From the NCBI GenBank assembly GCA_963729935.1, contig CAVSPW010000002.1, positions 434,001 through 498,000 of the forward strand: 64,000 bases of DNA, written 5' to 3'. A program made the position numbers and the translations under genes. Positions 43,258-51,289 of this stretch are shown here, piece after piece; the stretch's first letter is position 1; every line of letters starts with the position of its first letter. The DNA comes from CAIKMD01 sp963729935. GTDB taxonomy: Bacteria; Pseudomonadota; Alphaproteobacteria; ATCC43930; CGMCC-115725. The notes under the pieces are model-generated. The model saw only the letters and a list, made by a program, of their open reading frames with translations, ran no database searches and had not been told where the DNA came from.

Positions 43258-44094
43258 ATGAGCGAGATCGCCAAAACCAAGGCGCGCGCCGTCGCGCGAC
43301 CCACAAGCCGCGGCACAGTGGCGGCCCTGCTGATCCTGGGGCTCGCTGTCGGCGCCTTCGCGCTCTTCGCACCCGGCGCACGAAAGGCCAGCGCCGGCAT
43401 CGACCGCTGCATCGCGCCCGAAACCGTGACCGCGCTGATGACGCCGTTGCCGCGCACCGCCAAGCGCCTCGCCGAAGGCAAAAGCCTCACCATTGTCGCG
43501 CTGGGCTCGTCCTCGACCTACGGCACGGGTGCCTCGAGGCGCGAATACGCCTATCCGAGCCGGCTTGCTACTCTGCTCCAGGCGCGTTTCCCTGCCGCCC
43601 AGATCCGCGTCTTGAACCGCGGCGTCGGCGGCGAACTCGGCGCCGGCACCCAAGCCCGCATCGCGCGCGACGTTCTGCGCGACAAGCCCGACCTTGTCAT
43701 TTGGCAGGTCGGCACCAACGACGTCCTTCACGACCTCGATCCCGACGAGTTGGTGAAGACCGTGCGCAGCGGAATCGCCCAGATCAAGCGCGCGGGCGCG
43801 GACGTGATCCTGATGGATATTCAATACGCGCCGGCAGTGCTGGCGCATGGGCGCTACCATGACACGGAGCACGCGCTCTGGATCACGGCGCGCGCGACCG
43901 GCGTACCTCTGTTCCGGCGCTTCGCGCTGATGCGCGATTGGGCGGAGAACGGACACATGAAGATGTCGGTCATGGTCGGTCCGGACCATTTGCACATGAC
44001 CGATGCGAGCTACGACTGCCTCGCGCGCCAGCTGAGCGCGAGCATCCTGCGCGACGCCCGCGCCCGCGGCGAGGCGTTGCCCGACAAAGGGTGA
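43258..44094 (+). CDS. SGNH/GDSL hydrolase, membrane-anchored
   Basis: A 278-residue protein with one N-terminal membrane helix (about residues 19-38) and a periplasmic SGNH esterase domain. All four blocks are intact: ALGSSSTYG with nucleophile Ser85, NRGVGG, GTND with Asn154, and PDHLH with Asp243 and His246. Such enzymes add or remove O-acyl groups on glycans. It begins six bases after the pseudo-hydrolase gene, with which it shares the domain order and length. In this context it probably acts on the glycan modified by the OpgC-like protein. Confidence 0.92.
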   Translation: MSEIAKTKARAVARPTSRGTVAALLILGLAVGAFALFAPGARKASAGIDRCIAPETVTALMTPLPRTAKRLAEGKSLTIVALGSSSTYGTGASRREYAYPSRLATLLQARFPAAQIRVLNRGVGGELGAGTQARIARDVLRDKPDLVIWQVGTNDVLHDLDPDELVKTVRSGIAQIKRAGADVILMDIQYAPAVLAHGRYHDTEHALWITARATGVPLFRRFALMRDWAENGHMKMSVMVGPDHLHMTDASYDCLARQLSASILRDARARGEALPDKG

Positions 44095-44125
44095 TTTCGG
44101 CCGCCCTCGGCGCTATAGAGAGGCC

Positions 44126-45103
44126 ATGGCCGTTCTCGTCACCGGCGTTGCCGGATTCATCGGTATGCATGTGGCCGCGGCCCTGCTGAAGCGGGGCGAA
44201 CAAGTCGTCGGCGTCGACGACATGAATTCCTATTACGCCGTCGCGCTCAAGGAAGCCCGGCTTGCCACCCTCGCCCGCGAGCGCGGTTTTGCCTTCCACC
44301 GCCTCGATCTCGCCACGCGTGAAGCGCTGCTCAACCTCGTGCGCCAGCAGCCCGACATCGACGCCGTCGTCCATTTGGCGGCGCAGGCGGGCGTGCGCTA
44401 CTCGATCGAAAATCCGCGCGCCTATGTCACCGCCAACATCGTCGCCCAGCTCGAAATGCTCGAGGCTTGCCGGCATCTTCCCCGCCTCCGGCACCTGGTT
44501 TTCGCCAGTTCTTCGTCGGTTTACGGCGCCAATGCCAAATTGCCGTTTTCGGTGCGCGACATCACCGACTCGCCGCAATCGCTTTATGCCGCCACCAAGA
44601 AGGCGGATGAGATGATGAGCTACACCTATGCGCATCTCTACGGGCTTCCGACCACGGGCCTGCGCTTCTTCACCGTCTACGGGCCGTGGGGGAGGCCCGA
44701 CATGGCGCCATGGCTCTTCACCGAGGCGATCATCGCCGACAAGACGATCAGGCTTTTCAACTTCGGGCGCATGCAGCGGGACTTCACCTATATCGACGAC
44801 GTCGTCGCGGGTGTCGTCGCGTGCCTCGACCAGCCGCCCGCGCGCGACGCGAAGCCGCCCTACCGGCTCTACAATATCGGCAACAGCCGCTGCGAAGAGC
44901 TCGAGCGCTTCGTCGAAGTCTTGGAAAAGGCGATCGGCAAGCGCGCGATGATCCAGCTCATGCCGATGCAGCCGGGCGACGTCGAGGCGACCTACGCCGA
45001 TATCGCGGCGGCAACGCGCGATTTCGGCTATCTGCCCAAGACGACGATCGATGAAGGCCTGCCCCGTTTCGTCGCCTGGTACCGCGACTACCACAAGCTC
45101 TAA
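44126..45103 (+). CDS. NAD-dependent epimerase (UDP-glucuronate 4-epimerase type)
   Basis: A 325-residue short-chain epimerase. The NAD loop is VTGVAGFIGMHVA at residues 5-17, followed by DDMNSYYAVALKEARL, typical of UDP-glucuronate 4-epimerases. The active site has SSSSVYGANAKLPF and the Y-x-x-x-K in LYAATKKADEMM. TVYGPWGRPDMAPWLFTEAI and RDFTYIDDVV complete the family pattern. It interconverts UDP-glucuronate and UDP-galacturonate for surface polysaccharide. It follows the SGNH genes by 31 bases. Its stop codon overlaps the stop of the converging gene. Confidence 0.94.
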   Translation: MAVLVTGVAGFIGMHVAAALLKRGEQVVGVDDMNSYYAVALKEARLATLARERGFAFHRLDLATREALLNLVRQQPDIDAVVHLAAQAGVRYSIENPRAYVTANIVAQLEMLEACRHLPRLRHLVFASSSSVYGANAKLPFSVRDITDSPQSLYAATKKADEMMSYTYAHLYGLPTTGLRFFTVYGPWGRPDMAPWLFTEAIIADKTIRLFNFGRMQRDFTYIDDVVAGVVACLDQPPARDAKPPYRLYNIGNSRCEELERFVEVLEKAIGKRAMIQLMPMQPGDVEATYADIAAATRDFGYLPKTTIDEGLPRFVAWYRDYHKL

Positions 45104-46866
45104 GCGGACTTCCCTTCGTACAAAGCGTCGAGCGCCGGACCGTAGACCTGCCGGATGGCGTGGCGGCGGATCTTGAGGGTCGGCGTCATCTGGCCGTTCT
45201 CGGTGGTGAAGGGCTCCGTCGCGAGGGTGAAGCGGCGAATGCGCTCGACCGGCGTGAGCGCTTGATTGACGCGCGCCACCGCGGCACCGAGCGCCTTCAC
45301 GAGTTCGGCGTCTTCGGGCCCCGCGCAACGGTCGAGCCGTTCCTTCGACGGCACGAGCACGGCCACGAGATAGGGCCGCCGGTCGCCATAGACCATCGCC
45401 TGCGCGATATCGGGCTCGATCGTGAGATACCCCTCCACGCGCGCCGGCGCGATCATGTCGCCGCCCGAATTCTTGATGAAATCGCGCTTGCGGTCGGTGA
45501 TGATGATATAGCCGTCGCGATCGATCTCGCCGACATCGCCCGTATGCAGCCAACCGCCTTCGAGAGAGCGCGCGGTCGCCTCGGGATCGTTCCAATAGCC
45601 TTTCATCACAAGCGGGCCGCGCACCAGGATCTCGCCATCCTCGGCGATCCTGACTTCGACATCCGCGAGCGGCACGCCGACGGTGTGGATCTTGATCCGG
45701 GTCGGCGGATTGACGCTGATGGCCGGCGCCGATTCGGTCTGGCCGTAGCCTTGCAGAAGCCGCAGCCCCAGGGCGAGAAAAAACTTGCCGATCTCGGGAT
45801 TGAGAGGCGCGCCGCCCGAAATCATCGCCTTGAGCCGGCCGCCGAACCGCGCGCGCACCTTGTCGCGCACCAGACGGTCGACCAGCCAATCGACCAATCG
45901 CTCGCCGAGCGTAAGGCTCGTCGGATCGACGTAACGCTTCTTGCCGAGATCGAGCGCGAGATGGAACAACCTTGCCTTCAGAGCGTTTTCGCGCCCGATG
46001 CCGCGCATCATGCGCTGATGCATGGTTTCATAGAGCCGCGGCACGGCGGTCATGATGGTCGGCCGCGCTTCGATGAGGTTGGTGACGAGCGTGTCGGCCC
46101 CTTCGGCGAAATAGATCTCGGCGCCGAGCGAGATCGGAAACATCATGCCGGCCGTGTGCTCGTAGGAGTGCGACAGCGGAAGAAAACAGAGGAAGACCTC
46201 GTCGCCCAGCGCAAGCGTCTCGAGCAGCCGGAAAGCGCCGTCGCAATTGGCGAGGATGTTCCGGTGGCTCGTCATCACGCCCTTGGGGACACCGCCGGTG
46301 CCGGAGGTGTAGATAAGGCACACAAGATCGTCGCGCTCCAACTCGCCGATCCAGCCCTCGACCTCGCCGCCCGCCTCCCGGCCGCGCGCGAGCACGTCCT
46401 CGAGGCGCGACACCTCGATCCGCGAGACTTGGCCGCGAGCGACCGTTTCCATCGTGATGACGTGGCCCACCGTATCGACCTGATCGGCCGCGGGCAGCAC
46501 GCGCTGGGCCAAGGCCGCGGTCGAGACGATCACCGCGCGCGCGCCGCTATTGGCGAGGAGATAGCGATGATCCTCGATTGTATGCGTGGTGTAGGCTGGG
46601 ACCGTCACGCCGCCGGCGCTGATGATCGCAAGATCGGCGATCACCCATTCGGGCCGGTTCTCGGAGACGAGCCCGACGCGGTCGCCGCGCTCGAGCCCGA
46701 GCGCACGCAGGCCCCGCGCAAGATCACTGACCTGCGCCGCCGCCTCGCGCCAACTCAACGCCCGGTAGGCGCCCTCGCTCTTAGCCCATAGAAAGGGACG
46801 GTCGCCGCGGCGCCGCGCTTGCGCGAAGAACATCGCGGCCAGATTAGGCCAGTCTCGATCCGCCAC
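45100..46866 (-). CDS. Long-chain acyl-CoA synthetase (FadD15/ACSL type)
   Basis: A 588-residue AMP-forming ligase. The P-loop is LIYTSGTGGVPKGVM, with Gly in place of the usual second Thr. FLPLSHSYEHTAGMMFPISL, LLQGYGQTESAPAISVN and ITDRKRDFIKNSGGDMIAPA follow the long-chain ACSL pattern. The start is GTG at 46866. It activates fatty acids for lipid synthesis or oxidation at the inner membrane. It is a single gene, tail-to-tail with the epimerase, sharing two stop-codon bases. Confidence 0.93.
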   Translation of the reverse strand: MADRDWPNLAAMFFAQARRRGDRPFLWAKSEGAYRALSWREAAAQVSDLARGLRALGLERGDRVGLVSENRPEWVIADLAIISAGGVTVPAYTTHTIEDHRYLLANSGARAVIVSTAALAQRVLPAADQVDTVGHVITMETVARGQVSRIEVSRLEDVLARGREAGGEVEGWIGELERDDLVCLIYTSGTGGVPKGVMTSHRNILANCDGAFRLLETLALGDEVFLCFLPLSHSYEHTAGMMFPISLGAEIYFAEGADTLVTNLIEARPTIMTAVPRLYETMHQRMMRGIGRENALKARLFHLALDLGKKRYVDPTSLTLGERLVDWLVDRLVRDKVRARFGGRLKAMISGGAPLNPEIGKFFLALGLRLLQGYGQTESAPAISVNPPTRIKIHTVGVPLADVEVRIAEDGEILVRGPLVMKGYWNDPEATARSLEGGWLHTGDVGEIDRDGYIIITDRKRDFIKNSGGDMIAPARVEGYLTIEPDIAQAMVYGDRRPYLVAVLVPSKERLDRCAGPEDAELVKALGAAVARVNQALTPVERIRRFTLATEPFTTENGQMTPTLKIRRHAIRQVYGPALDALYEGKSA

Positions 46867-46927
46867 GCTTTCGCCCTCTGTCCTTCGTTCCCGCCCCGTT
46901 CGGGCAGCGGGATACAGGGCGCCGGGC

Positions 46928-46956
46928 TTGGCGTCAATTTGCCGAAGCTCTATATG
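46928..46956 (+). promoter_or_regulatory. Candidate promoter of the M3 peptidase gene
   Basis: TTGGCG (46928-46933) and TATATG (46951-46956) are separated by 17 bases. Transcription would start about 17 bases before the ATG at 46980. Confidence 0.6.
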
Positions 46957-46979
46957 CAGGGAGCACAGAAGGAGCGCGC

Positions 46980-48767
46980 ATGAGCGTGAGCAGCGAATCG
47001 GCCCAGCTCGGAGCCTTGCCGGAATGGGATCTGAAGGATCTCTATCCCGGCCGCGAGAGCGACGAACTGAAGCGGGCGATCGGCGAGGCCGAGAGCGAAG
47101 CGGCGGCGTTCGGTTCGCGCTACGAAGGCAAGCTTGCCGCGTTGTCGGGAAGCGAGCTGGCGCAGGCGATCGAGCGCTATGAGCGGGTCCAGGAGATTCT
47201 CGGCCGGCTGATGAGCTATGCCTATCTCGACTATTGCACCGCGATGACGGATGCCGAGACCGGGCGCTTTTTCCAGAACATGCAGGAAAAAGTGAATGCG
47301 ATTTCGACCGTTCTCCTGTTCTTCACGCTCGAATTGAACCGCATCGAAGAGCCCGCGCTCGCCGAAAAGCTCAGAGATCCGGCGCTCGCGCGTTACGCGC
47401 CGTGGCTGCGCGATACCCGCGCCTTTCGTCCCTATCAGCTGAGCGACGAGATCGAGAAGCTGCTGCACGAGAAATACGTCGCCGGCCGCGCCGCCTGGAC
47501 GCGGCTCTTCGACGAAACGGTCGCGAGCCTCAAATTCCCGGTCGCCGGCAAGGAACTCTCAAGCGCGGAGGCGCTTCACCTCCTCTCCGAGCCCGACGGC
47601 GCTTTGCGCCGCGAGGCTGCGAAGTCGATCGGCGCCGTTTTCGGTGCGAATACGCGGATTTTTGCGCTCATCACCAACACGCTTGCCAAGGACAAGGAGA
47701 TCGAGGATCGCTGGCGCGGCTTCAAGCGTCCCATCTCGTCGCGCAATCTCGGCAATTTCGTCGAGGACGAGGTGGTGGACGCGCTGATCGGGGCCGTGCG
47801 CGAAGCGTTTCCCGCCCTTTCGCATCGCTATTACCGCCTGAAGGCGAAATGGTTCGGGGTCGAGGCGCTGCACTATTGGGATCGCAATGCGCCGCTGCCC
47901 GACGAAGACGAGCGCAGGTTCACCTGGGACGAGGCGCGCCGCACCGTGCTCGAGGCCTATGCCGCCTTCTCGCCCGACATGGCGGCGCTCGGCAAGCGCT
48001 TCTTCGACAATCGCTGGATCGACGCGCCGGTGAAACCGAGCAAGGCGCCGGGCGCCTTCGCCCATCCGACTGTGCCGAGCGTGCATCCCTATCTGCTGTT
48101 GAACTACATGGGCAAGGCGCACGACGTGATGACTTTGGCGCATGAGCTGGGCCATGGCGTGCATCAAGTGCTGGCCGGGCCGCAAGGTGCTCTGATGTCG
48201 GACACGCCCCTGACGCTGGCGGAAACGGCCTCGGTCTTCGGGGAGATGCTTACCTTTCAGGCGATGCTGAAAGCCGAGAGCGACCCGAAGCGACGCAAGG
48301 CGATGCTTGCGGCGAAGGTCGAGGACATGATCAACACGGTGGTCCGCCAGGTCGCTTTCGTCGAATTCGAGATCCGGCTCCACGATGCGCGCCGCGGCGG
48401 CGAGCTGACGGCGGAGCAGATCGGCGACATCTGGATGTCGGTGCAGGGCGAGAGCCTCGGCCCCGCGATCCGCTTCGAAGACGAATATCGTTGCTATTGG
48501 ACCTATATCCCGCACTTCATCCACACGCCCTTCTATGTTTACGCCTACGCCTTCGGCGATTGCCTCGTCAATTCGCTCTATGCTGTCTATCAAGGCTCTC
48601 AGAAGGGATTCGCCGAGAAATACCTCGACATGCTGCGCGCCGGCGGCACGCGGCGGCACAAGGAGCTGCTGGCGCCTTTCGGGCTCGACGCGTCCGATCC
48701 CAAATTCTGGCGCAAGGGGCTCTCGGTCATCGAAGGCTTCATCGACCAACTCGAAAAACTGGGCTGA
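46980..48767 (+). CDS. M3 family oligoendopeptidase (PepF type)
   Basis: A 595-residue cytosolic zinc peptidase. The catalytic site is TLAHELGHGVHQ, with zinc ligands His388 and His392 and catalytic Glu389. The third ligand is expected in LAETASVFGEML. The N-terminal half is the helical M3 domain (EWDLKDLYPG at residues 15-24). The length equals oligoendopeptidase F. It degrades short peptides. The ATG at 46980 follows AAGGAGCGCGC. The ABC1 kinase gene starts 17 bases after it. Confidence 0.95.
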   Translation: MSVSSESAQLGALPEWDLKDLYPGRESDELKRAIGEAESEAAAFGSRYEGKLAALSGSELAQAIERYERVQEILGRLMSYAYLDYCTAMTDAETGRFFQNMQEKVNAISTVLLFFTLELNRIEEPALAEKLRDPALARYAPWLRDTRAFRPYQLSDEIEKLLHEKYVAGRAAWTRLFDETVASLKFPVAGKELSSAEALHLLSEPDGALRREAAKSIGAVFGANTRIFALITNTLAKDKEIEDRWRGFKRPISSRNLGNFVEDEVVDALIGAVREAFPALSHRYYRLKAKWFGVEALHYWDRNAPLPDEDERRFTWDEARRTVLEAYAAFSPDMAALGKRFFDNRWIDAPVKPSKAPGAFAHPTVPSVHPYLLLNYMGKAHDVMTLAHELGHGVHQVLAGPQGALMSDTPLTLAETASVFGEMLTFQAMLKAESDPKRRKAMLAAKVEDMINTVVRQVAFVEFEIRLHDARRGGELTAEQIGDIWMSVQGESLGPAIRFEDEYRCYWTYIPHFIHTPFYVYAYAFGDCLVNSLYAVYQGSQKGFAEKYLDMLRAGGTRRHKELLAPFGLDASDPKFWRKGLSVIEGFIDQLEKLG

Positions 48768-48784
48768 GAGCGGGCGCCGCGCCA

Positions 48785-50155
48785 ATGGCCGACGAAGACA
48801 CGCTGCCGGGAAGGATGCGCCGCTATGCGCGCGTTTCGACCGCCATGGGCGGGCTCGCGGCGCGCTTGGCCGGCGAGCGCTATCTCGGGATCGGCATCGA
48901 CCGCTCGAATCATGCTGCCGACCTCACCCGCGCGCTCGGCGGCATCAAGGGGCCGCTGATGAAGGTGGCGCAGCTCCTCGCCACCATCCCCAACGCCCTG
49001 CCGCAGGAATATGCGCGCGAGCTCGCAACCCTGCAGTCGAACGCTCCGCCGATGGGCTGGCCGTTCGTCAAGCGGCGCATGGCGAGCGAGCTCGGCGAGA
49101 ATTGGGAACAGCGCTTCAAGAGCTTCGGACACGTGGCGGCGCACGCGGCGTCGCTCGGCCAGGTTCACCGCGCCGTCGCGAAGGACGGGCGCGCCCTCGC
49201 TTGCAAGCTGCAATATCCCGATATGGGATCGGCGGTCGAGGCCGATCTCACGCAGCTCAAATTCATACTCTCGCTCTACGAGCGCTATGACCGTGCGGTT
49301 TCGACCGCGGAAATCCACGCCGAGATCGGCGAGCGGCTGCGCGAGGAGCTCGATTACAAGCGCGAAGCCGCGCATATGAGACTCTATCGGCTCATGCTTG
49401 CCGACGAGGCGGGCGTCACGATCCCCGAGCCGATACCCGAATTGTCGACGGCGCGGCTTTTGACCATGACCTGGGTCGAGGGCACCCCGCTCTTGGAAGC
49501 GGTGAAGGCGCCGCTCGCCAACCGGAATGCGATCGCGCGCAACATGTTCCGCGCCTGGTACATTCCGTTCTATTATTACGGCGTCATCCACGGCGACCCG
49601 CATCTCGGCAATTACACCGTGCGCGAGGATGACGGGATCAATTTGCTGGATTTCGGCTGCATCCGCGTCTTCGGGTCGAAATTCGTCAAGGGCGTGATCG
49701 ATCTCTATCACGCGCTCGACCGCGACGACCGCGATCTCGCCGTCTCGGCCTATCAGGCCTGGGGGTTCGGGCATCTGACGCCAGAGATCATCGACGTGCT
49801 CAATCGCTGGGCGCGGTTCATCTACGCGCCGCTGCTCGAGGATCGCCGCCGCCGCATCCAGGAAAAGGAAGAAGAAGGGATCTATGGCCGCGAGCTTGCC
49901 GAGGGCGTCCATCGCGAGCTGCGCCGCTTGGGCGGCGTCCGTCCGCCGCGCGAATTCGTCTTCATGGACCGCGCCGCCTTGGGTCTGGGCTCGGTCTTCA
50001 CCCATTTGAAGGCCGAGGTGAATTGGCACCGCCTTTTCCACGAGCTGATCGAGGATTTCAATTCGGCCGAACTCGAGAAGCGCCAGAAGAAGGCGCTCGC
50101 AGCCGCCGGCGTGCCGCCATCGGCGCCGCCGCCGACGCGCAAGAAACGCGCCTAA
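48785..50155 (+). CDS. ABC1/UbiB family atypical kinase
   Basis: A 456-residue protein of the ABC1 (AarF/UbiB/COQ8) family. The family N-terminal motif appears as GPLMKVAQLLATIPNALPQE, with Ala in place of the usual Gly in K-x-G-Q. The kinase core has HAASLGQVHRAV, an ALACKLQYPDM lysine strand, the catalytic HGDPHLGNYTV and the metal-binding LDFGCIR. There is no clear C-terminal membrane helix, unlike UbiB, so it is closer to soluble AarF-like members. It is linked to ubiquinone or other isoprenoid lipid metabolism by family. It is downstream of pepF. Confidence 0.92.
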   Translation: MADEDTLPGRMRRYARVSTAMGGLAARLAGERYLGIGIDRSNHAADLTRALGGIKGPLMKVAQLLATIPNALPQEYARELATLQSNAPPMGWPFVKRRMASELGENWEQRFKSFGHVAAHAASLGQVHRAVAKDGRALACKLQYPDMGSAVEADLTQLKFILSLYERYDRAVSTAEIHAEIGERLREELDYKREAAHMRLYRLMLADEAGVTIPEPIPELSTARLLTMTWVEGTPLLEAVKAPLANRNAIARNMFRAWYIPFYYYGVIHGDPHLGNYTVREDDGINLLDFGCIRVFGSKFVKGVIDLYHALDRDDRDLAVSAYQAWGFGHLTPEIIDVLNRWARFIYAPLLEDRRRRIQEKEEEGIYGRELAEGVHRELRRLGGVRPPREFVFMDRAALGLGSVFTHLKAEVNWHRLFHELIEDFNSAELEKRQKKALAAAGVPPSAPPPTRKKRA

Positions 50156-50156
50156 A

Positions 50157-50209
50157 TTAAGGCCGCGCCGGTGCCGACGCCCCTTGCCCGCGCCGGGGCT
50201 TGGCCTTAA
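50157..50209. other. Nested inverted repeat between the ABC1 kinase and galE
   Basis: TTAAGGCC (50157-50164) and GGCCTTAA (50202-50209) are perfect 8-base arms. They enclose GCCCC/GGGGC (50179-50183 and 50195-50199). It may end the upstream transcript or be a bidirectional structure. Confidence 0.4.
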
Positions 50210-50284
50210 GACAAACCGAGGGGAAGCAAACGGCTTCGCCGCTCGTTATCGCCCGAACGCGATTGCGCGCGCCTCAGGAGAGCG

Positions 50285-51289
50285 ATGGGCAAGACAATCT
50301 TGGTTACCGGCGGCGCCGGTTATATCGGCGCCCATGCCTGCAAGGCTTTATCCAAGGCAGGCTATGAACCCGTTGCCTATGACAACCTCGTTTACGGCCA
50401 CCGCGAGGCGGTGCGCTGGGGCCCGCTGATCGAAGGCGACCTGGCGGACCGCCCCTTGCTGGCCGAGACGATCGCGCGCCACCAGATTTCGGCGATCATG
50501 CATTTCGCGGCTTACGCCTATGTCGGCAAATCGATCGAGAAGCCGGAGAAGTATTTTCATAACAACGTGGTGAACAGCCTCGGGCTGATGGAAACCATGT
50601 TGGCCACGGGAGTGAAGAGGATCGTCTTCTCGTCGACCTGTGCCACCTACGGCTTGCCCGAATCGATGCCGATCCGCGAAGACATGCCGCAGCACCCGGT
50701 CAACCCCTACGGCGAATCGAAGCTGATGATCGAGCGCGCGCTGCACTGGCATGGCCTGGCGCATGGCATTCGGCATGTGGCGCTGCGCTATTTCAACGCC
50801 GCGGGCGCCGACCCCGCCGGCGAGATCGGTGAGGCGCATCAGCCCGAGACTCATCTGATCCCGCTGATCCTCGACGTGGCGCTCGGCCGGCGCGCGCAGA
50901 TCGACGTGTTCGGCACAGATTATCCGACACCCGACGGGACCGCAATTCGCGACTATATCCACGTCCAGGATCTCGCCGAGGCGCATGTGCTGGCGCTGCG
51001 CTATCTCGAAGGCGGCGGCGAGAGCGTGGCGCTCAATCTCGGCACCGGCGAAGGGCATTCGGTGCGCGCGACCATCGAGGCCGCCAGGCGTGTGACCGGC
51101 CGATCGATCGCGGCGCGTGACACGGCGCGCCGGCCGGGCGATCCGCCGGTACTCGTCGCCGACGCGACCCGCGCGCGCCAGACGCTGGGTTGGACGCCGT
51201 CCCTGGCGGCGATCGAGCGGATCATCGAAACCGCGTGGGTCTGGCATCAGCGCCATTTCGCCGCTTCGCCGCCGGGAGCCAGCCGCTGA
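50285..51289 (+). CDS. galE: UDP-glucose 4-epimerase
   Basis: A 334-residue GalE interconverting UDP-glucose and UDP-galactose. The NAD loop is VTGGAGYIGAHACKAL near residue 6. The catalytic set is SSTCATYG and NPYGESKLMIER with the Tyr/Lys pair. ALRYFNAAGADPAGEIGEAH and GTAIRDYIHVQDLAEAHV follow the GalE pattern. The ATG at 50285 follows AGGAGAGCG. Its stop overlaps the start of the GH-GT2 gene (TGATG), so it is translationally coupled to polysaccharide synthesis. Confidence 0.96.
   Translation: MGKTILVTGGAGYIGAHACKALSKAGYEPVAYDNLVYGHREAVRWGPLIEGDLADRPLLAETIARHQISAIMHFAAYAYVGKSIEKPEKYFHNNVVNSLGLMETMLATGVKRIVFSSTCATYGLPESMPIREDMPQHPVNPYGESKLMIERALHWHGLAHGIRHVALRYFNAAGADPAGEIGEAHQPETHLIPLILDVALGRRAQIDVFGTDYPTPDGTAIRDYIHVQDLAEAHVLALRYLEGGGESVALNLGTGEGHSVRATIEAARRVTGRSIAARDTARRPGDPPVLVADATRARQTLGWTPSLAAIERIIETAWVWHQRHFAASPPGASR

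Noticed and set aside
44095..44125. A separate promoter for the epimerase based on TATAGA near 44113
   Set aside because: No -35 element at suitable spacing. The gene is more likely transcribed with the SGNH genes.
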